Source: JABDGM01 sp046349975
GTDB lineage: Bacteria > Planctomycetota > Planctomycetia > Pirellulales > Lacipirellulaceae
Assembly (NCBI GenBank): GCA_046349975.1
Contig: JAXMBH010000005.1
Location: 124,001 to 188,000 of the forward strand
DNA length: 64,000 bases
Direction: 5' to 3'
Of the stretch, positions 16,261 through 24,859 are shown piece by piece. How positions within the stretch are numbered: position 1 is the first letter of the stretch; the number at the start of each line of letters is the position of its first letter. Both the position numbers and the translations under genes were made by a program. Under the pieces are notes generated by a model. The model saw only the letters and a program-made list of their open reading frames with translations. It did no database searches and was not told the origin of the DNA.

Positions 16261-18342
16261 ATGCGCCTTGCCCGTCGATCAACGCCACGCCTCCGCTCGG
16301 CCACCGCCGCGCTTGCGACGTGCGTTGCCTGCTGCCTTGCCGTCGGCTGCAGCTCGGGACCGCAATGGGTGAAAGTCCGCGACACGCCCCGCAACCCCCT
16401 CGCCGGCACGCTGAACCTGGTATCCGCGAACGGTCCGCGGCCAACCGATCGCACGATCCAGCTCCTCCGCCGCTACGACCTTGAGGACGAACTCAAAGGC
16501 GATCGAGCAGCGCTGCTTGCCCGCTTGGAAGACATTCAGCGCCGCGAGCCCAATCGCGAGCATGAATACGCGATGGCCGAAATCGCCTACATCACTGCGA
16601 CGCAAGCGGAAAAGATTCATCGCCAACGGGCGCTGCAGTTCTACGGCACGGCGCTCATCCACGCTTACCGCTACTTGTTCGAACCCGATCTCGGCGCCGC
16701 CATCGGCAGCCCCACGGTCGCACTCAACCCGTACGATCCCCAGTTCCGCGGCGCGAGCGATCTCTACAATCAGGCCCTCGAAGGCGTGCTTCGCCAGGTG
16801 CGCCGCGAGGGCGAAATCCGGCCCGGAATGTCTCGCACCATCGCCACCGCCAATAATACCTGCTCGTTCCAAGTGACGATGCATAGTGCCGGCTGGCACG
16901 AGGACGACATCGACCGCCTGGAGTTCGTCAATGACTTCAAGATCCAGGGGCTACCCAATCACTATCACACCTACGGCCTCGGTGTTCCGCTCATCGCGGT
17001 GCGCCGCAAGCATGACGACGCCAGCGTCGCCGAGCATTTCTACCCGCCGAATGTGTGCTTCCCGCTCACGGCATTCCTGCGAGTCGAACGCCCAACCGGG
17101 CCGCTCGATGCCGCGGTGACGTTGCCCACGCTCGCGGCCCAAAACACGCCGGCACTCACCGATCCCACCGCGCCTCACTTCGTCCTCGAGCTCTACGACC
17201 CCCTCGACCGCCAGGCGATCGCGGTCGCCAATCGCGATGTGCCGCTCGAAGCCGACCTCAGTACGCCGCTCGCGTACTTCCTCAGCCAGCCGCAGTTCGC
17301 TCAGAAAGACATCTCCACCGCTGGCCTGCTGCACCCCGGCGAAGTGAAGAAGCTGCAAGGCCTCTACATGCTCGAGCCGTTTGACTCGACGAAGATGCCT
17401 GTGGTCATGGTCCACGGGCTCTGGTCGAGCCCCATCACGTGGATGGAAATGTACAACGACCTCCGCAGCGACCCCCTGGTGCGCAACCATTACCAGTTCT
17501 GGTTTTATCTCTACCCCACGGGCCAGCCGTTCTGGATCAGCGCTACTCAAATGCGCGAAGACCTGGCCACGATGCGCCGCGAAGTCGATCCGACGCGCGC
17601 GTACCCAGCGCTTGATGAGATGGTGCTCGTTGGCCACAGCATGGGTGGCCTGATTTCCAAGCTGCAGACCGTCGAAAGCACCGACGCGTTCTGGCACACG
17701 ATGAGCGATCACCCGTTCGCTGAATTGCAAGCCGATCCCGAGACCAAGCGGGCGCTCGCCACGATGTTCTACTTCCGACCAAACCCCTCCGTCCGCCGCG
17801 TGATCACGCTCGGCACGCCACACCGCGGCAGCCCGTTCTCGAACGACATCACCCGCTGGGCCGGCAGCAAGATCATTTCACTGCCCCAAAAAATGCTCGA
17901 GCGACAGGACGAACTTGTCGCCCAAAATAAGAACTTCTTCAGGGCCGACGCACCCATCGACATCAGAACCAGCATCGATTCGCTCTCGCCCAGCTCGACC
18001 GTGCTCCCCACGCTCCTCACAGCCGCGCCCGGCCCGTGGGTCACGTACCACAACGTCGTCGGCCACGACCCCAATCCGGGAGTCAAAAAGTACCTCGTGG
18101 GCGACGGCGATGGCGTTGTTGCGCTCACCAGCGCCCGTCTCGATAACACGCCGGGACTGGAGTCACAAATCGTGGTCTCAGCGGCTCACATGAACGTGCA
18201 TCGTCATCCGCAAAGTGTGCTCGAAGTCCGCCGCATCCTGTTCGAGCAGCTCGCCGAACTCCAAGAGTTCCCGGCCAGCTACCACAACGCCGTCGCCGAG
18301 CGGACCGCCGTGGAGCCACCGACGGCAACACCAGCCAGGTGA
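16261..18342 (+). CDS. Lipoprotein with alpha/beta-hydrolase domain (lipase-like)
   Basis: 693 residues from ATG 16261. The signal sequence ends in the lipobox CLAVGC, so the protein is exported and lipidated. Residues about 40-370 are an uncharacterised domain (LLRRYDLEDELKGDRAALLA, then helices and beta strands). From about residue 380 comes an alpha/beta-hydrolase: KMPVVMVHGLWSSPITWMEM holds the oxyanion HG, VLVGHSMGGL the nucleophile Ser460, and VITLGTPHRGSP follows. A late His (AAHMNVHRHPQSV) can complete the triad. The organisation resembles PGAP1/triacylglycerol-lipase-type enzymes acting on lipids or esters at the membrane. Substrate unknown. An upstream ATG-less extension to 16204 lacks support. 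Confidence 0.85.
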   Translation: MRLARRSTPRLRSATAALATCVACCLAVGCSSGPQWVKVRDTPRNPLAGTLNLVSANGPRPTDRTIQLLRRYDLEDELKGDRAALLARLEDIQRREPNREHEYAMAEIAYITATQAEKIHRQRALQFYGTALIHAYRYLFEPDLGAAIGSPTVALNPYDPQFRGASDLYNQALEGVLRQVRREGEIRPGMSRTIATANNTCSFQVTMHSAGWHEDDIDRLEFVNDFKIQGLPNHYHTYGLGVPLIAVRRKHDDASVAEHFYPPNVCFPLTAFLRVERPTGPLDAAVTLPTLAAQNTPALTDPTAPHFVLELYDPLDRQAIAVANRDVPLEADLSTPLAYFLSQPQFAQKDISTAGLLHPGEVKKLQGLYMLEPFDSTKMPVVMVHGLWSSPITWMEMYNDLRSDPLVRNHYQFWFYLYPTGQPFWISATQMREDLATMRREVDPTRAYPALDEMVLVGHSMGGLISKLQTVESTDAFWHTMSDHPFAELQADPETKRALATMFYFRPNPSVRRVITLGTPHRGSPFSNDITRWAGSKIISLPQKMLERQDELVAQNKNFFRADAPIDIRTSIDSLSPSSTVLPTLLTAAPGPWVTYHNVVGHDPNPGVKKYLVGDGDGVVALTSARLDNTPGLESQIVVSAAHMNVHRHPQSVLEVRRILFEQLAELQEFPASYHNAVAERTAVEPPTATPAR

Positions 18343-18489
18343 ACCACGACCTTCCGAATTCCAGTTCTCAGCGGATCAACACTTCCGCAGATACCGCCCG
18401 CGCGTTTAGCCGCGAGGCGCTGGTCGAGCGTTCCACGAACCACCCATGACCGGAGCAGCAAAACAACCGCCCTCCCTGGCGCGATGCAC

Positions 18490-18897
18490 TCAACGCTGCA
18501 TTATCGCCCGCAAAGGTGCAGCACCGCTACTTAACCCCGGCAGCATTTCGGCAATCTTCTCGCGCGACACGCGTTGAAATTTCACCGTCGGCTTGCTTGA
18601 GCGGGAATCACTGTCGGGATTCGAGTTAGATGACCAATCGGCCGCCGACTCCACGCTCCGAGCAATCGTGCGGCCATCACGAGCCGACGCGCCGTCACTC
18701 GCTTCGGCTAACGTCGCCGCTTCCACTTTTTCGCTATCAGCTTCCGTTTCGAAGCTCAACTCGCCGCGAACCACCGGCACATTCTCGGGCGCTTCAATGC
18801 CCAGCCGAACCGCTTTGCCTTTCATCCGCAAAATCGTGATGGTGATATTATCGCCAATGCGGATTTTTTCCTGGTACTTCCGTGTTAAGACCAACAT
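18490..18897 (-). CDS. CsrA-family regulator with Ser/Ala/Glu-rich C-terminal extension
   Basis: 135 residues. The first 60 (MLVLTRKYQEKIRIGDNITI, then RLGIEAPENVPVVRGEL) are a complete CsrA domain. The other half is a disordered acidic Ser/Ala-rich tract ending in a basic KFQRVSREKIAEMLPG segment, which is not part of canonical CsrA. The start is ATG 18895-18897 with GGGAG in front; a longer in-frame start at 18969 would add MGGFDPLGRR and more, and has no family match. The leader contains GGGAGGA motifs that CsrA could bind. It lies 2.5 kb from the other csrA, converging with the hydrolase gene. The tail may give it partners or different RNA specificity (inference). Confidence 0.88.
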   Translation of the reverse strand: MLVLTRKYQEKIRIGDNITITILRMKGKAVRLGIEAPENVPVVRGELSFETEADSEKVEAATLAEASDGASARDGRTIARSVESAADWSSNSNPDSDSRSSKPTVKFQRVSREKIAEMLPGLSSGAAPLRAIMQR

Positions 18898-19429
18898 CTG
18901 ACACTCCCTTAGTTGGTGATGAAGAGAACTTAGAAGGCTGCGTCGACCGAGGGGGTCGAATCCTCCCATGCAGCGATGGCTGATCCTTACCTAGCCATCT
19001 TTGGCCACCATCCGGATGGCCATGCAGTTCTTACTACGCACGTAACGTGCCAGGGTGCGACGAATTCCATCGAAATCGTCAATCACCGATATTTCGCGGC
19101 ATTTCCCAAGCTGGCAGCGCCTCTCCTGTACACTGCCAGCAGTGAACATTTACAATCTGAGTTTGCAAAAATGTAATTCACCCCTGGTCAAAGTCGCGTC
19201 GCTAGCACAACCAACTGGCCACCGCCAAACCCGCTTCCCTTTAGCGGTGGCGGCCATGCCACACCAACCGCCACAACCTTCACCCATATCTATTATCCAT
19301 CCGCGCAAAAAGTAGGACGGACATTGCTGTCCGTCCCCGTATCAACTTTATCAAAAACTAAGCTGCAGCAGCACTTTTTTCAGACGGACAGAATTGTCTG
19401 TCCTACATCCGGCTACCAGCGAGCTGGCG
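18898..19429. other. Spacer upstream of the second csrA
   Basis: 532 bases with no convincing gene. On the minus strand a weak sigma-54-like site, TGGCACGTTACGTGCG, covers 19037-19052 with the right GG-N10-GC spacing but an imperfect -12 half. The dispersed palindrome 19312-19406 occupies the far end. Confidence 0.4.
19312..19406. repeat. Inverted-repeat element, GTAGGACGGAC family, copy B
   Basis: GTAGGACGGAC at 19312-19322 is mirrored by GTCTGTCCTAC at 19396-19406 with one mismatch. Each end also has its own inner dyad (GACGGACATTGCTGTCCGTC and GACGGACAGAATTGTCTGTC). The organisation equals copy A at 481-556, while the central 40 bp differ. Confidence 0.75.
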
Positions 19430-19903
19430 TCACCCCTCCCCACCTTCTTCCGCCAGCATCGACTCCTGCAGCAGCTCAATCTCCGCCGCGTTGTGCCGGT
19501 CAACGTCGCCGATCAGCGAGCGCAAACCACAGCACACCTGCTCGAATCGCGGTTCTTCCCACTCCTTGATGTCATCGAGTTCGACCACAATGCGCCCAAT
19601 TCGCTCCCGAATACACGCATGGTCCGCTTCCAATTGGTCGACACGGTCCTGCAAGTGCGGCTTCATCTCCACCGACTCCGCCATGAAGCCGCCGTCTTCC
19701 TCGATGCTCATTACCCGTTCAAAATGCCGCTGGAAAGACTTCATCGTAAACTGCAAGCTCGACAGCTTCCGCGGCATGCTGACCGCAGGCGCCTGCCAGT
19801 TCAGCGTCACTAACAGCGCCTGCTTGATGTGTTCAAAGATCTGATGCTCCATGCACGCCGTGGAGGCGTTCGATTCGCGCATAGTATTCATAGCCCGACC
19901 CAT
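19430..19903 (-). CDS. Hemerythrin-like (HHE) domain protein
   Basis: 157 residues, cytoplasmic, all helical. The spacing of HFERVMSIEEDGGFMAE, LEADHACIRERI and DVDRHNAAEIELLQESM resembles the four-helix hemerythrin/HHE fold, in which His and Glu residues bind a di-iron centre. Some ligands are visible (His and Glu in helices 2 to 4), but I could not confirm the full set. Possible roles are oxygen, NO or iron sensing, or stress defence. Alternative starts lie at Met5 and Met8. The final residues are Glu/Gly-rich. It stands alone, with a 336-base spacer upstream. Confidence 0.6.
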   Translation of the reverse strand: MGRAMNTMRESNASTACMEHQIFEHIKQALLVTLNWQAPAVSMPRKLSSLQFTMKSFQRHFERVMSIEEDGGFMAESVEMKPHLQDRVDQLEADHACIRERIGRIVVELDDIKEWEEPRFEQVCCGLRSLIGDVDRHNAAEIELLQESMLAEEGGEG

Positions 19904-20239
19904 TCAAGGTTCGCCTGAGATTTCGAGTGTTCGCGGCCGCTACGCAACGGCCCGCGTCAATCAGCCCCCATTACACAAAAGAAAGAAGACAACCTGCGTA
20001 GTACGTACCGAATTGTTGCTTGAGCGCTAGGATAAGGATTCAAACAATGACACGCTCGCGGAGAAGCCCCCTCAATATACCGCGTCGACCTAACGATTCC
20101 AGACGCGTATGAAACATTCTTCCCGGGCTAGATGTGTGCTCAAAACAGCAACTCATGTACCCAACAAATCGCAGATTCCGCGACAACGACCAAAGATTAA
20201 CCAACGCCTCACAATCGAGGTGCCCCGGCAAATTTCCGC
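19904..20239. other. Spacer between arfB and the hemerythrin-like gene
   Basis: 336 bases that must hold the promoter of the minus-strand hemerythrin-like gene. I see no recognisable repeat, RNA gene or convincing reading frame. Confidence 0.35.
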
Positions 20240-20677
20240 TTAGTCATCGTGCGGCGCTATTCGGCGCCGCGTTTTCTTCTCCGCAACCGCTCGCTTCTGC
20301 TTCAAACGTTCTTCTCGAGCGCCTTTGGGGACTCGCGTCTGTTTGCGCTTCTTCGGTACGGTGGCCGCCGACACGATCAAACTGCGGAGCTTTTCGAGGC
20401 AGTCCTCAATATTCCGCCCCTGATCTCGATATCTTTGGCTGGTTATTACTAGCTCACCCCGGTCGGTCAGCCGCCTGGCGCATTGCTGCAAGAGCCGCGC
20501 ATGGACGGCTTCTGGAAGCGCCACAGTCGCCTTGGCGGACCAACGCAACACAGCCTTCGACGACACTTTGTTGACGTTTTGGCCGCCCGGACCCGAACTT
20601 CGCACGAAGCTGAAGCGCAGTTCCTGGCGAGGAATCAAGATCTGCGCGTTGATGCGAAGCGGTGACGAATCCGTCAT
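20240..20677 (-). CDS. arfB: Alternative ribosome-rescue factor ArfB (peptidyl-tRNA hydrolase)
   Basis: 145 residues, the typical ArfB/YaeJ length. SSGPGGQNVNKVSSKAVLRW carries the catalytic GGQ at residues 31-33 of a class-I release-factor domain. The C-terminal tail is strongly basic (KKRKQTRVPKGAREERLKQK, RAVAEKKTRRR), as needed to enter the empty mRNA channel of stalled ribosomes. It releases the nascent chain from non-stop complexes without a codon. The ATG overlaps the stop of the upstream isomerase gene as ATGA (20674-20677), so translation is probably coupled. Confidence 0.92.
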   Translation of the reverse strand: MTDSSPLRINAQILIPRQELRFSFVRSSGPGGQNVNKVSSKAVLRWSAKATVALPEAVHARLLQQCARRLTDRGELVITSQRYRDQGRNIEDCLEKLRSLIVSAATVPKKRKQTRVPKGAREERLKQKRAVAEKKTRRRIAPHDD

Positions 20678-21501
20678 GCCAATGAACGGTGGGCTGGAGA
20701 TAGCGCCGCTTCACCAAAGGCCGCCTGCGACTGCTCGAGGAGTTCCCAATAGTCGATCCCTTCGCACTCGGAACCCATCAGCTTCACGTCAAACGGACCG
20801 GCGTAACCGGCGTCCTGCAAAGTCGAAATCACTTCGCCCAAAGGTACACAGCCGCGCCCTAAAGGGCAACGCTCCTGCTCGACACTCGGCCCCTTGCGCC
20901 GATCGCTCAAGTGCACGATGCCAATGTGAGGCGCAAGCCTGCGCAGTTCCTCTTCGTGCCACCCGCTGATCGGAAAATGGTACGTGTCGTAGACGATCTT
21001 CAGGTAGGGGTTGTCGAACTCTTCAATGAGCGACCACACGGCATCGAGGTCGGTTAGAAACGTCCAGTCTGCGGCACACGCCGATTGCATTGGCTCGATC
21101 GCTAGTGGCACTTCCACCAGTTCGGCCAGCGGCAGCAATTCATCGAGCGCCATTCGCAACAGCCGCCTGGCGTGGCGAAACGTATGATTGTTGCGGCCGC
21201 CGGAGTAGATCACGAGCGAGTGAGCACGCATATCAGCCGCCAGCCGCAGCGCCACATGAGCATCTTCAATGCTGTCGGCCAAGCCGCGACCGTCGCTGCC
21301 GGTGAATCCGCCCGCCCAACTCAAGTGCGATACTTCGAGGCCACTCTCGGCGAGCAAATCGATCGCCGCGTCCTCGTCACCGTCGGTGAGTTTTTGTCTC
21401 CAGACACCAACCGCGTTATACCCGGCCTGCTGATAGTTCTCGATGTCTTCCTCGAAAGACCAACGAAACGTCGTGATCTCATTCATCGATAGCAGCGTCA
21501 T
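20674..21501 (-). CDS. Sugar phosphate isomerase/epimerase-type TIM-barrel protein
   Basis: 275 residues from ATG 21499-21501, with a strong GGGAGGAACGAGG ribosome site just upstream. The sequence follows the xylose-isomerase-like (AP_endonuc_2) barrel: YQQAGYNAVGVW, LEVSHLSWAGGF, ALRLAADMRAHSLVIYSGGR, VPLAIEPM (metal Glu), LKIVYDTYHF (Asp/His) and IGIVHLSDRR, with EGIDYWELLEQ at the end. Members isomerise or epimerise sugars or inositols with a divalent metal. The substrate is not known. Its stop overlaps the arfB start, an odd pairing of carbon metabolism with ribosome rescue. The frame extends to 21783 but without family support. Confidence 0.85.
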   Translation of the reverse strand: MTLLSMNEITTFRWSFEEDIENYQQAGYNAVGVWRQKLTDGDEDAAIDLLAESGLEVSHLSWAGGFTGSDGRGLADSIEDAHVALRLAADMRAHSLVIYSGGRNNHTFRHARRLLRMALDELLPLAELVEVPLAIEPMQSACAADWTFLTDLDAVWSLIEEFDNPYLKIVYDTYHFPISGWHEEELRRLAPHIGIVHLSDRRKGPSVEQERCPLGRGCVPLGEVISTLQDAGYAGPFDVKLMGSECEGIDYWELLEQSQAAFGEAALSPAHRSLA

Positions 21502-22545
21502 CGAGCCTCGTTCCTCCCTGCAGCCGGTTCTGTTCGCATGATGCGTAACGACGCGGGGAGTGAGTATGCGACATCGCTGTGAATGTGTAAAGCTGAGTGT
21601 TCGCAATACAGAAACTTTGCTCGCGATGGCGCTATTCGCGTGCACGATAGCACCGGCACACGACAGCGAAACCGGCGTCAACAGCGCGGGGGATTCGCCG
21701 GTAACCAAGCTTTCAACTGTGGTCGCTCGGGGCCGAGTTTGTCGTAGGCCGACATCTGACTGTGGCGGCCTGTGACACACCATTCAGCATGCACGGCATC
21801 TCAAAATCCACGATGACATTCCGCCGTGTCGGCTCGATCGAACGTCACACATCAGTGGCAATGGGGATATGAGCGCAGCACGAAAAATCGCCGGTTTTGG
21901 CCGGCAGCTGCTGCTTCGAGGCTTGGCTAAATTCCCCCTCCCAATGCCTGAATGAGCTTGCTTCAACTGGCAGCCGGCCCGGGGTAAAAATCCTCCCTCT
22001 TGTCCGTTGCCCCGCGCCTCGACTGGCAAATTGATTGTGCCCCCTTCCGATTTGGGACGCGATATGTGGAAAACCGGACGCAAATTCTTTCCTTTCCAGG
22101 TCATTTTTTGGAAGTTTTTCCACAGGGGGGATTCGGCATTCCACACATTGGGTAGTACTCGTAACCCATGACTTGAAACTGGTTTAGCATTATTTCCCGG
22201 CATTTTTTCACTTTTGGGGGCGATCCCCATGCGGGGAATGGGGGGTGTCCCGTCGTAGGGAGGTGGTACACCCCCGTTGAAGACTATGACAGCTAATCTA
22301 CGATTGAAATAGCTACAACCAACTAAGGGGCTCGGGTTACATACGAGCGGCGGGATTTTGGCGTCTCGTTAGGGGTGCATCACCCCGAGCCCAGTTCTGT
22401 TTCCCGGTGACAGGAGCAGGCCTTGCCTGACACTCGTTTTCTAAACGTCTAGCCGGCAACTGGACGTTCGCAGCGAATAAGTAAAATCCCCGGGAATTTA
22501 GGCCTCTTTCACGCGGCGTCGAGCGCCGACGGGAGTTTGGATTCC
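21502..22545. other. Long gene-poor spacer upstream of the LuxR-type regulator
   Basis: About 1.04 kb with no convincing gene; the open frames on the minus strand here have no recognisable domains. The right part, 22180-22500, is rich in strong inverted repeats described separately. The left part shows nothing notable. A region this long and structured between two compact genes may encode a regulatory RNA or a long leader. Confidence 0.4.
22241..22392 (+). ncRNA. Candidate structured RNA / long leader upstream of the LuxR regulator
   Basis: Three strong stems lie in tandem. GGGGGTGT (22241-22248) pairs with ACACCCCC (22268-22275), with CCC/GGG nested inside. GGGCTCGGG (22328-22336) pairs with CCCGAGCCC (22384-22392) and encloses ACGAG/CTCGT (22343-22347 with 22365-22369). 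A competing hairpin GGGGTG-CAT-CACCCC (22372-22386) shares three bases with the outer stem, so the two are mutually exclusive. It matches no RNA family that I recognise. It may be an mRNA leader of the regulator gene 150 bases downstream, or an independent RNA. Confidence 0.4.
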
Positions 22546-23178
22546 ATGACCATCAGTATCATAATTGCCGACGACCATGAAGTAGTCCGCGCCGGCCTCA
22601 AGACCTTGCTCACCGGCTCCGACATCCAGGTCGTTGCGGAAGCCGCCGACGGAAACAGCGCCTTTAAAGTGGCCAACAAGCACCGGCCAGATCTCATGCT
22701 GCTCGATGTCCGGATGCCGGAGTGCGACGGACTCAATTGCTTGGCTCGCATCAAGCTTGACCTGCCCAATGTGCCGGTCATCATGTTCAGCTCGTTTGAC
22801 AACCCCACCTATGTTGCCCGTGCCGTGGCCCTCGGAGCCGCCGGCTATCTGCTAAAGAGTGCTTCCCGAGAAGAGATCATAACTGCGATTAAGACCGCGG
22901 CCTCTGGCGAAACCATCTGGTCTCGTGACGAGCTCCGCCGTGTTACCGGCGCCCTGGCCGCCCCGCGGAACGGGTCGAACGGCGACGTCCCCCTCACCAA
23001 GCGCGAAGGTGAGGTCCTGAAGCAGCTCGCCTTCGGCCTCACAAACAAGGAAATCGCTCAGTCGTTAGGCATCAGCTATGAGACGGTGAAGGAACACGTC
23101 CAGCACATCCTTCGTAAAGTCGGCGTCTCAGACCGCACGCAAGCGGCCGTGTGGGCGGTTCGGAAGAATTTGGTCTAG
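22546..23178 (+). CDS. LuxR/NarL-family response regulator
   Basis: 210 residues from ATG 22546 (GGGAG at 22531-22535). The N-terminal receiver domain has the acidic pair Asp9-Asp10, the phosphorylation site Asp54 (LMLLDVRMP) and the conserved Lys in GYLLKSAS. The C-terminal LuxR helix-turn-helix reads LTKREGEVLKQLAFGLTNKE, continuing to IAQSLGISYETVKEHVQHI. It would be phosphorylated by a histidine kinase and bind DNA as a dimer. No kinase gene is adjacent, so it is an orphan regulator. An upstream in-frame TTG at 22537 overlaps the ribosome site and is not a plausible start. Confidence 0.94.
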   Translation: MTISIIIADDHEVVRAGLKTLLTGSDIQVVAEAADGNSAFKVANKHRPDLMLLDVRMPECDGLNCLARIKLDLPNVPVIMFSSFDNPTYVARAVALGAAGYLLKSASREEIITAIKTAASGETIWSRDELRRVTGALAAPRNGSNGDVPLTKREGEVLKQLAFGLTNKEIAQSLGISYETVKEHVQHILRKVGVSDRTQAAVWAVRKNLV

Positions 23179-23818
23179 AATGACCACCGCCGGCAAGCGG
23201 AATTGCACCAAGCGCGGCCGCGGGCTTGTCCCCGGCCACGCTTTCTTCTTGCGCGACACGCTCGTATTCCAGCTGTAGAATAATCGGTGGGCGCAAAAAA
23301 AAGCGGGCCTCGAATGAGCCAATCACAAAATTGACTCGGCCTAGCGGTCAGGGGCAAGGCAACCGCTACGCCAATTCGCATTCGAGGCCCCGCGGGCCAG
23401 CAAACATACGCCATCAGCGGTCCGGCCAGGGATCGCCAACGACGTGACGACCAAAAGCATCTGAAGTGCCAATGTCGTTCGGCCAAATTCAGTCAGTCGG
23501 TGACTTGTTTTTCGCAAACCTTTTCCTTATCAGCAGTTAGCGTGAGACAAACTGCGCCGTATTAAAGTCAATTAAGGGGGATTTTCGCCAGTAACGATGC
23601 TTCAAGGCTGCCCCAAGCTGCGGCATCGTGGATCGAGATTGCGGCGAAGTACTACAATTCGTAGACGTACGCGGTTGCCGGAAGCTTCCCTAGCACTGCG
23701 CATCAGTTTGAGACGTAGCGTTCATCTACGTTGCCATAAGTGACGATGCTACAATGAGTTTCGTCGCCACAGCCGCGCACAAGCTTTTCGCGTAACTTGC
23801 CACTTCGTTTTCGCCGAC
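23179..23818. other. Spacer between the LuxR regulator and the lipid kinase
   Basis: 640 bases. Overlapping short frames on both strands at 23175-23486 show no domains. The only clear structure is the folded element 23294-23390. The remainder, up to the kinase start, shows no repeat or terminator. Confidence 0.4.
23294..23390 (-). ncRNA. Candidate small structured RNA with terminator-like end
   Basis: On the minus strand, GGGCCTCGAATG and CATTCGAGGCCC (genome 23379-23390 and 23304-23315) form a perfect 12-bp stem. It encloses two hairpins: TAGCGGT/ACCGCTA (23342-23348 with 23362-23368) and an ATTGACTC/GAGCCAAT stem with one mismatch. Together they form a three-way junction of about 87 nt. 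The outer stem is followed on the minus strand by GC and eight T residues, as in an intrinsic terminator. It is not a tRNA, since no T-loop is present. It could also simply terminate transcription. Confidence 0.4.
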
Positions 23819-24829
23819 ATGAAGCAGGCCTCTCAAGCTGAGACGCAACCATCGCTATCAAGACAGGCGTATTGTCTCCCAGATATCGCTCGCACGGTGC
23901 TAATCAGCATGAACCCGCGGGCCGGATTGCGAGCGCGCCGCGCGGCCGTGGACGAGATTGCCAACACATTGCGACTCGCAGGTTATCAGGTTGAGTTCAC
24001 AACCAGCCTGGCAGATCTTGTTGACTTGGCCGCGAGCACACATGCCTCCGGCCAGCTGCGGGCTGCGCTCGCGGTCGGCGGTGACGGCACAGCCGCGGTC
24101 GTTCGCACTCACGTACCACTTGCTGTACCGCTGCTCGTCGTACCAATGGGCACGGAAAACTTGTTGGGCCGGTACGTACGGCAGACGACCGACCCGGCAG
24201 CCGTGTTGGACGTAATCGACCACGGAGTCGTTGTCGAGTTGGATCTTGGGTATGCGAACGGTAAGCCATTCTTGCTCATGCTGAGCGCGGGATTCGACGC
24301 GGAAGTCGTGCGAACGCTCCATGAGAGCCGTCGCGGCAACATCAGCCGGGCAGCCTATTTCCTGCCGACGCTGCGGACGATACGGAGTTACGAGTTTCCG
24401 CCGATGCGGGTATACTGGAACGACACGGCTGTTGCGGCGGATGAGCCGACGCTGTGCCGATGGCTGTTCGGCTTCAACTTGCCGTTGTACGCGTTGATGT
24501 TGCCGATCGCGGCCGATGCCGATGGGGCCGATGGCCGGCTGGACGTGTGCACGTTTGAGCGTGGCAGCCTGTGGAACGCGGCCCGCTATTTGTGGCACAT
24601 CGTGCGGCGAGTGCACCTCGATCTGCCGGATGCCGGCTTGCGACAGGTGGCCCGCTTTCGGCTCGAGCCGACCGGCACGCGGCCAGTCGCGTACCAGGTT
24701 GACGGCGACTTCGCCGGCATGTTGCCGGTGCAAGTTGAGGTCAGGCCTGGGCAGTTGAAGCTGCTTGTGTCGCCCGGCACTGCGAGGCGGTTGGGCTTCA
24801 ACACTCCCAAACACTGTGCCGCCGTTTGA
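23819..24829 (+). CDS. Diacylglycerol-kinase-family lipid kinase
   Basis: 336 residues. RTVLISMNPRAG opens the nucleotide-binding fold, AALAVGGDGTAAVV carries the GGDGT motif, and PMGTENLLGRY replaces the usual GTxNxxAR block. The C-terminal beta-sandwich includes DLGYANGKPFLLMLSAGFDA and VAYQVDGDFAG. Enzymes of this DAGK_cat family phosphorylate diacylglycerol or related lipids. It is followed by kdsA 30 bases later on the same strand, so a shared role in envelope lipid/LPS formation is possible. The first 20 residues are variable; a later start cannot be excluded. Confidence 0.85.
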   Translation: MKQASQAETQPSLSRQAYCLPDIARTVLISMNPRAGLRARRAAVDEIANTLRLAGYQVEFTTSLADLVDLAASTHASGQLRAALAVGGDGTAAVVRTHVPLAVPLLVVPMGTENLLGRYVRQTTDPAAVLDVIDHGVVVELDLGYANGKPFLLMLSAGFDAEVVRTLHESRRGNISRAAYFLPTLRTIRSYEFPPMRVYWNDTAVAADEPTLCRWLFGFNLPLYALMLPIAADADGADGRLDVCTFERGSLWNAARYLWHIVRRVHLDLPDAGLRQVARFRLEPTGTRPVAYQVDGDFAGMLPVQVEVRPGQLKLLVSPGTARRLGFNTPKHCAAV

Positions 24830-24859
24830 CCGGTCTGGCGAAGTTAGTATTGCGATTTC

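Noticed and set aside
21784..22230. 148-residue minus-strand frame
   Set aside because: Low-complexity composition, no ribosome site and no recognisable motif; it ends next to the structured region.
23304..23390. tRNA-like cloverleaf
   Set aside because: The outer stem has 12 bp, and no T-loop (GGTTCRA) or anticodon arm fits; treated as a candidate small RNA or terminator instead.
23175..23486. Overlapping frames on both strands after the LuxR gene
   Set aside because: They run through a palindromic structure and encode Arg-rich sequence without domain features.
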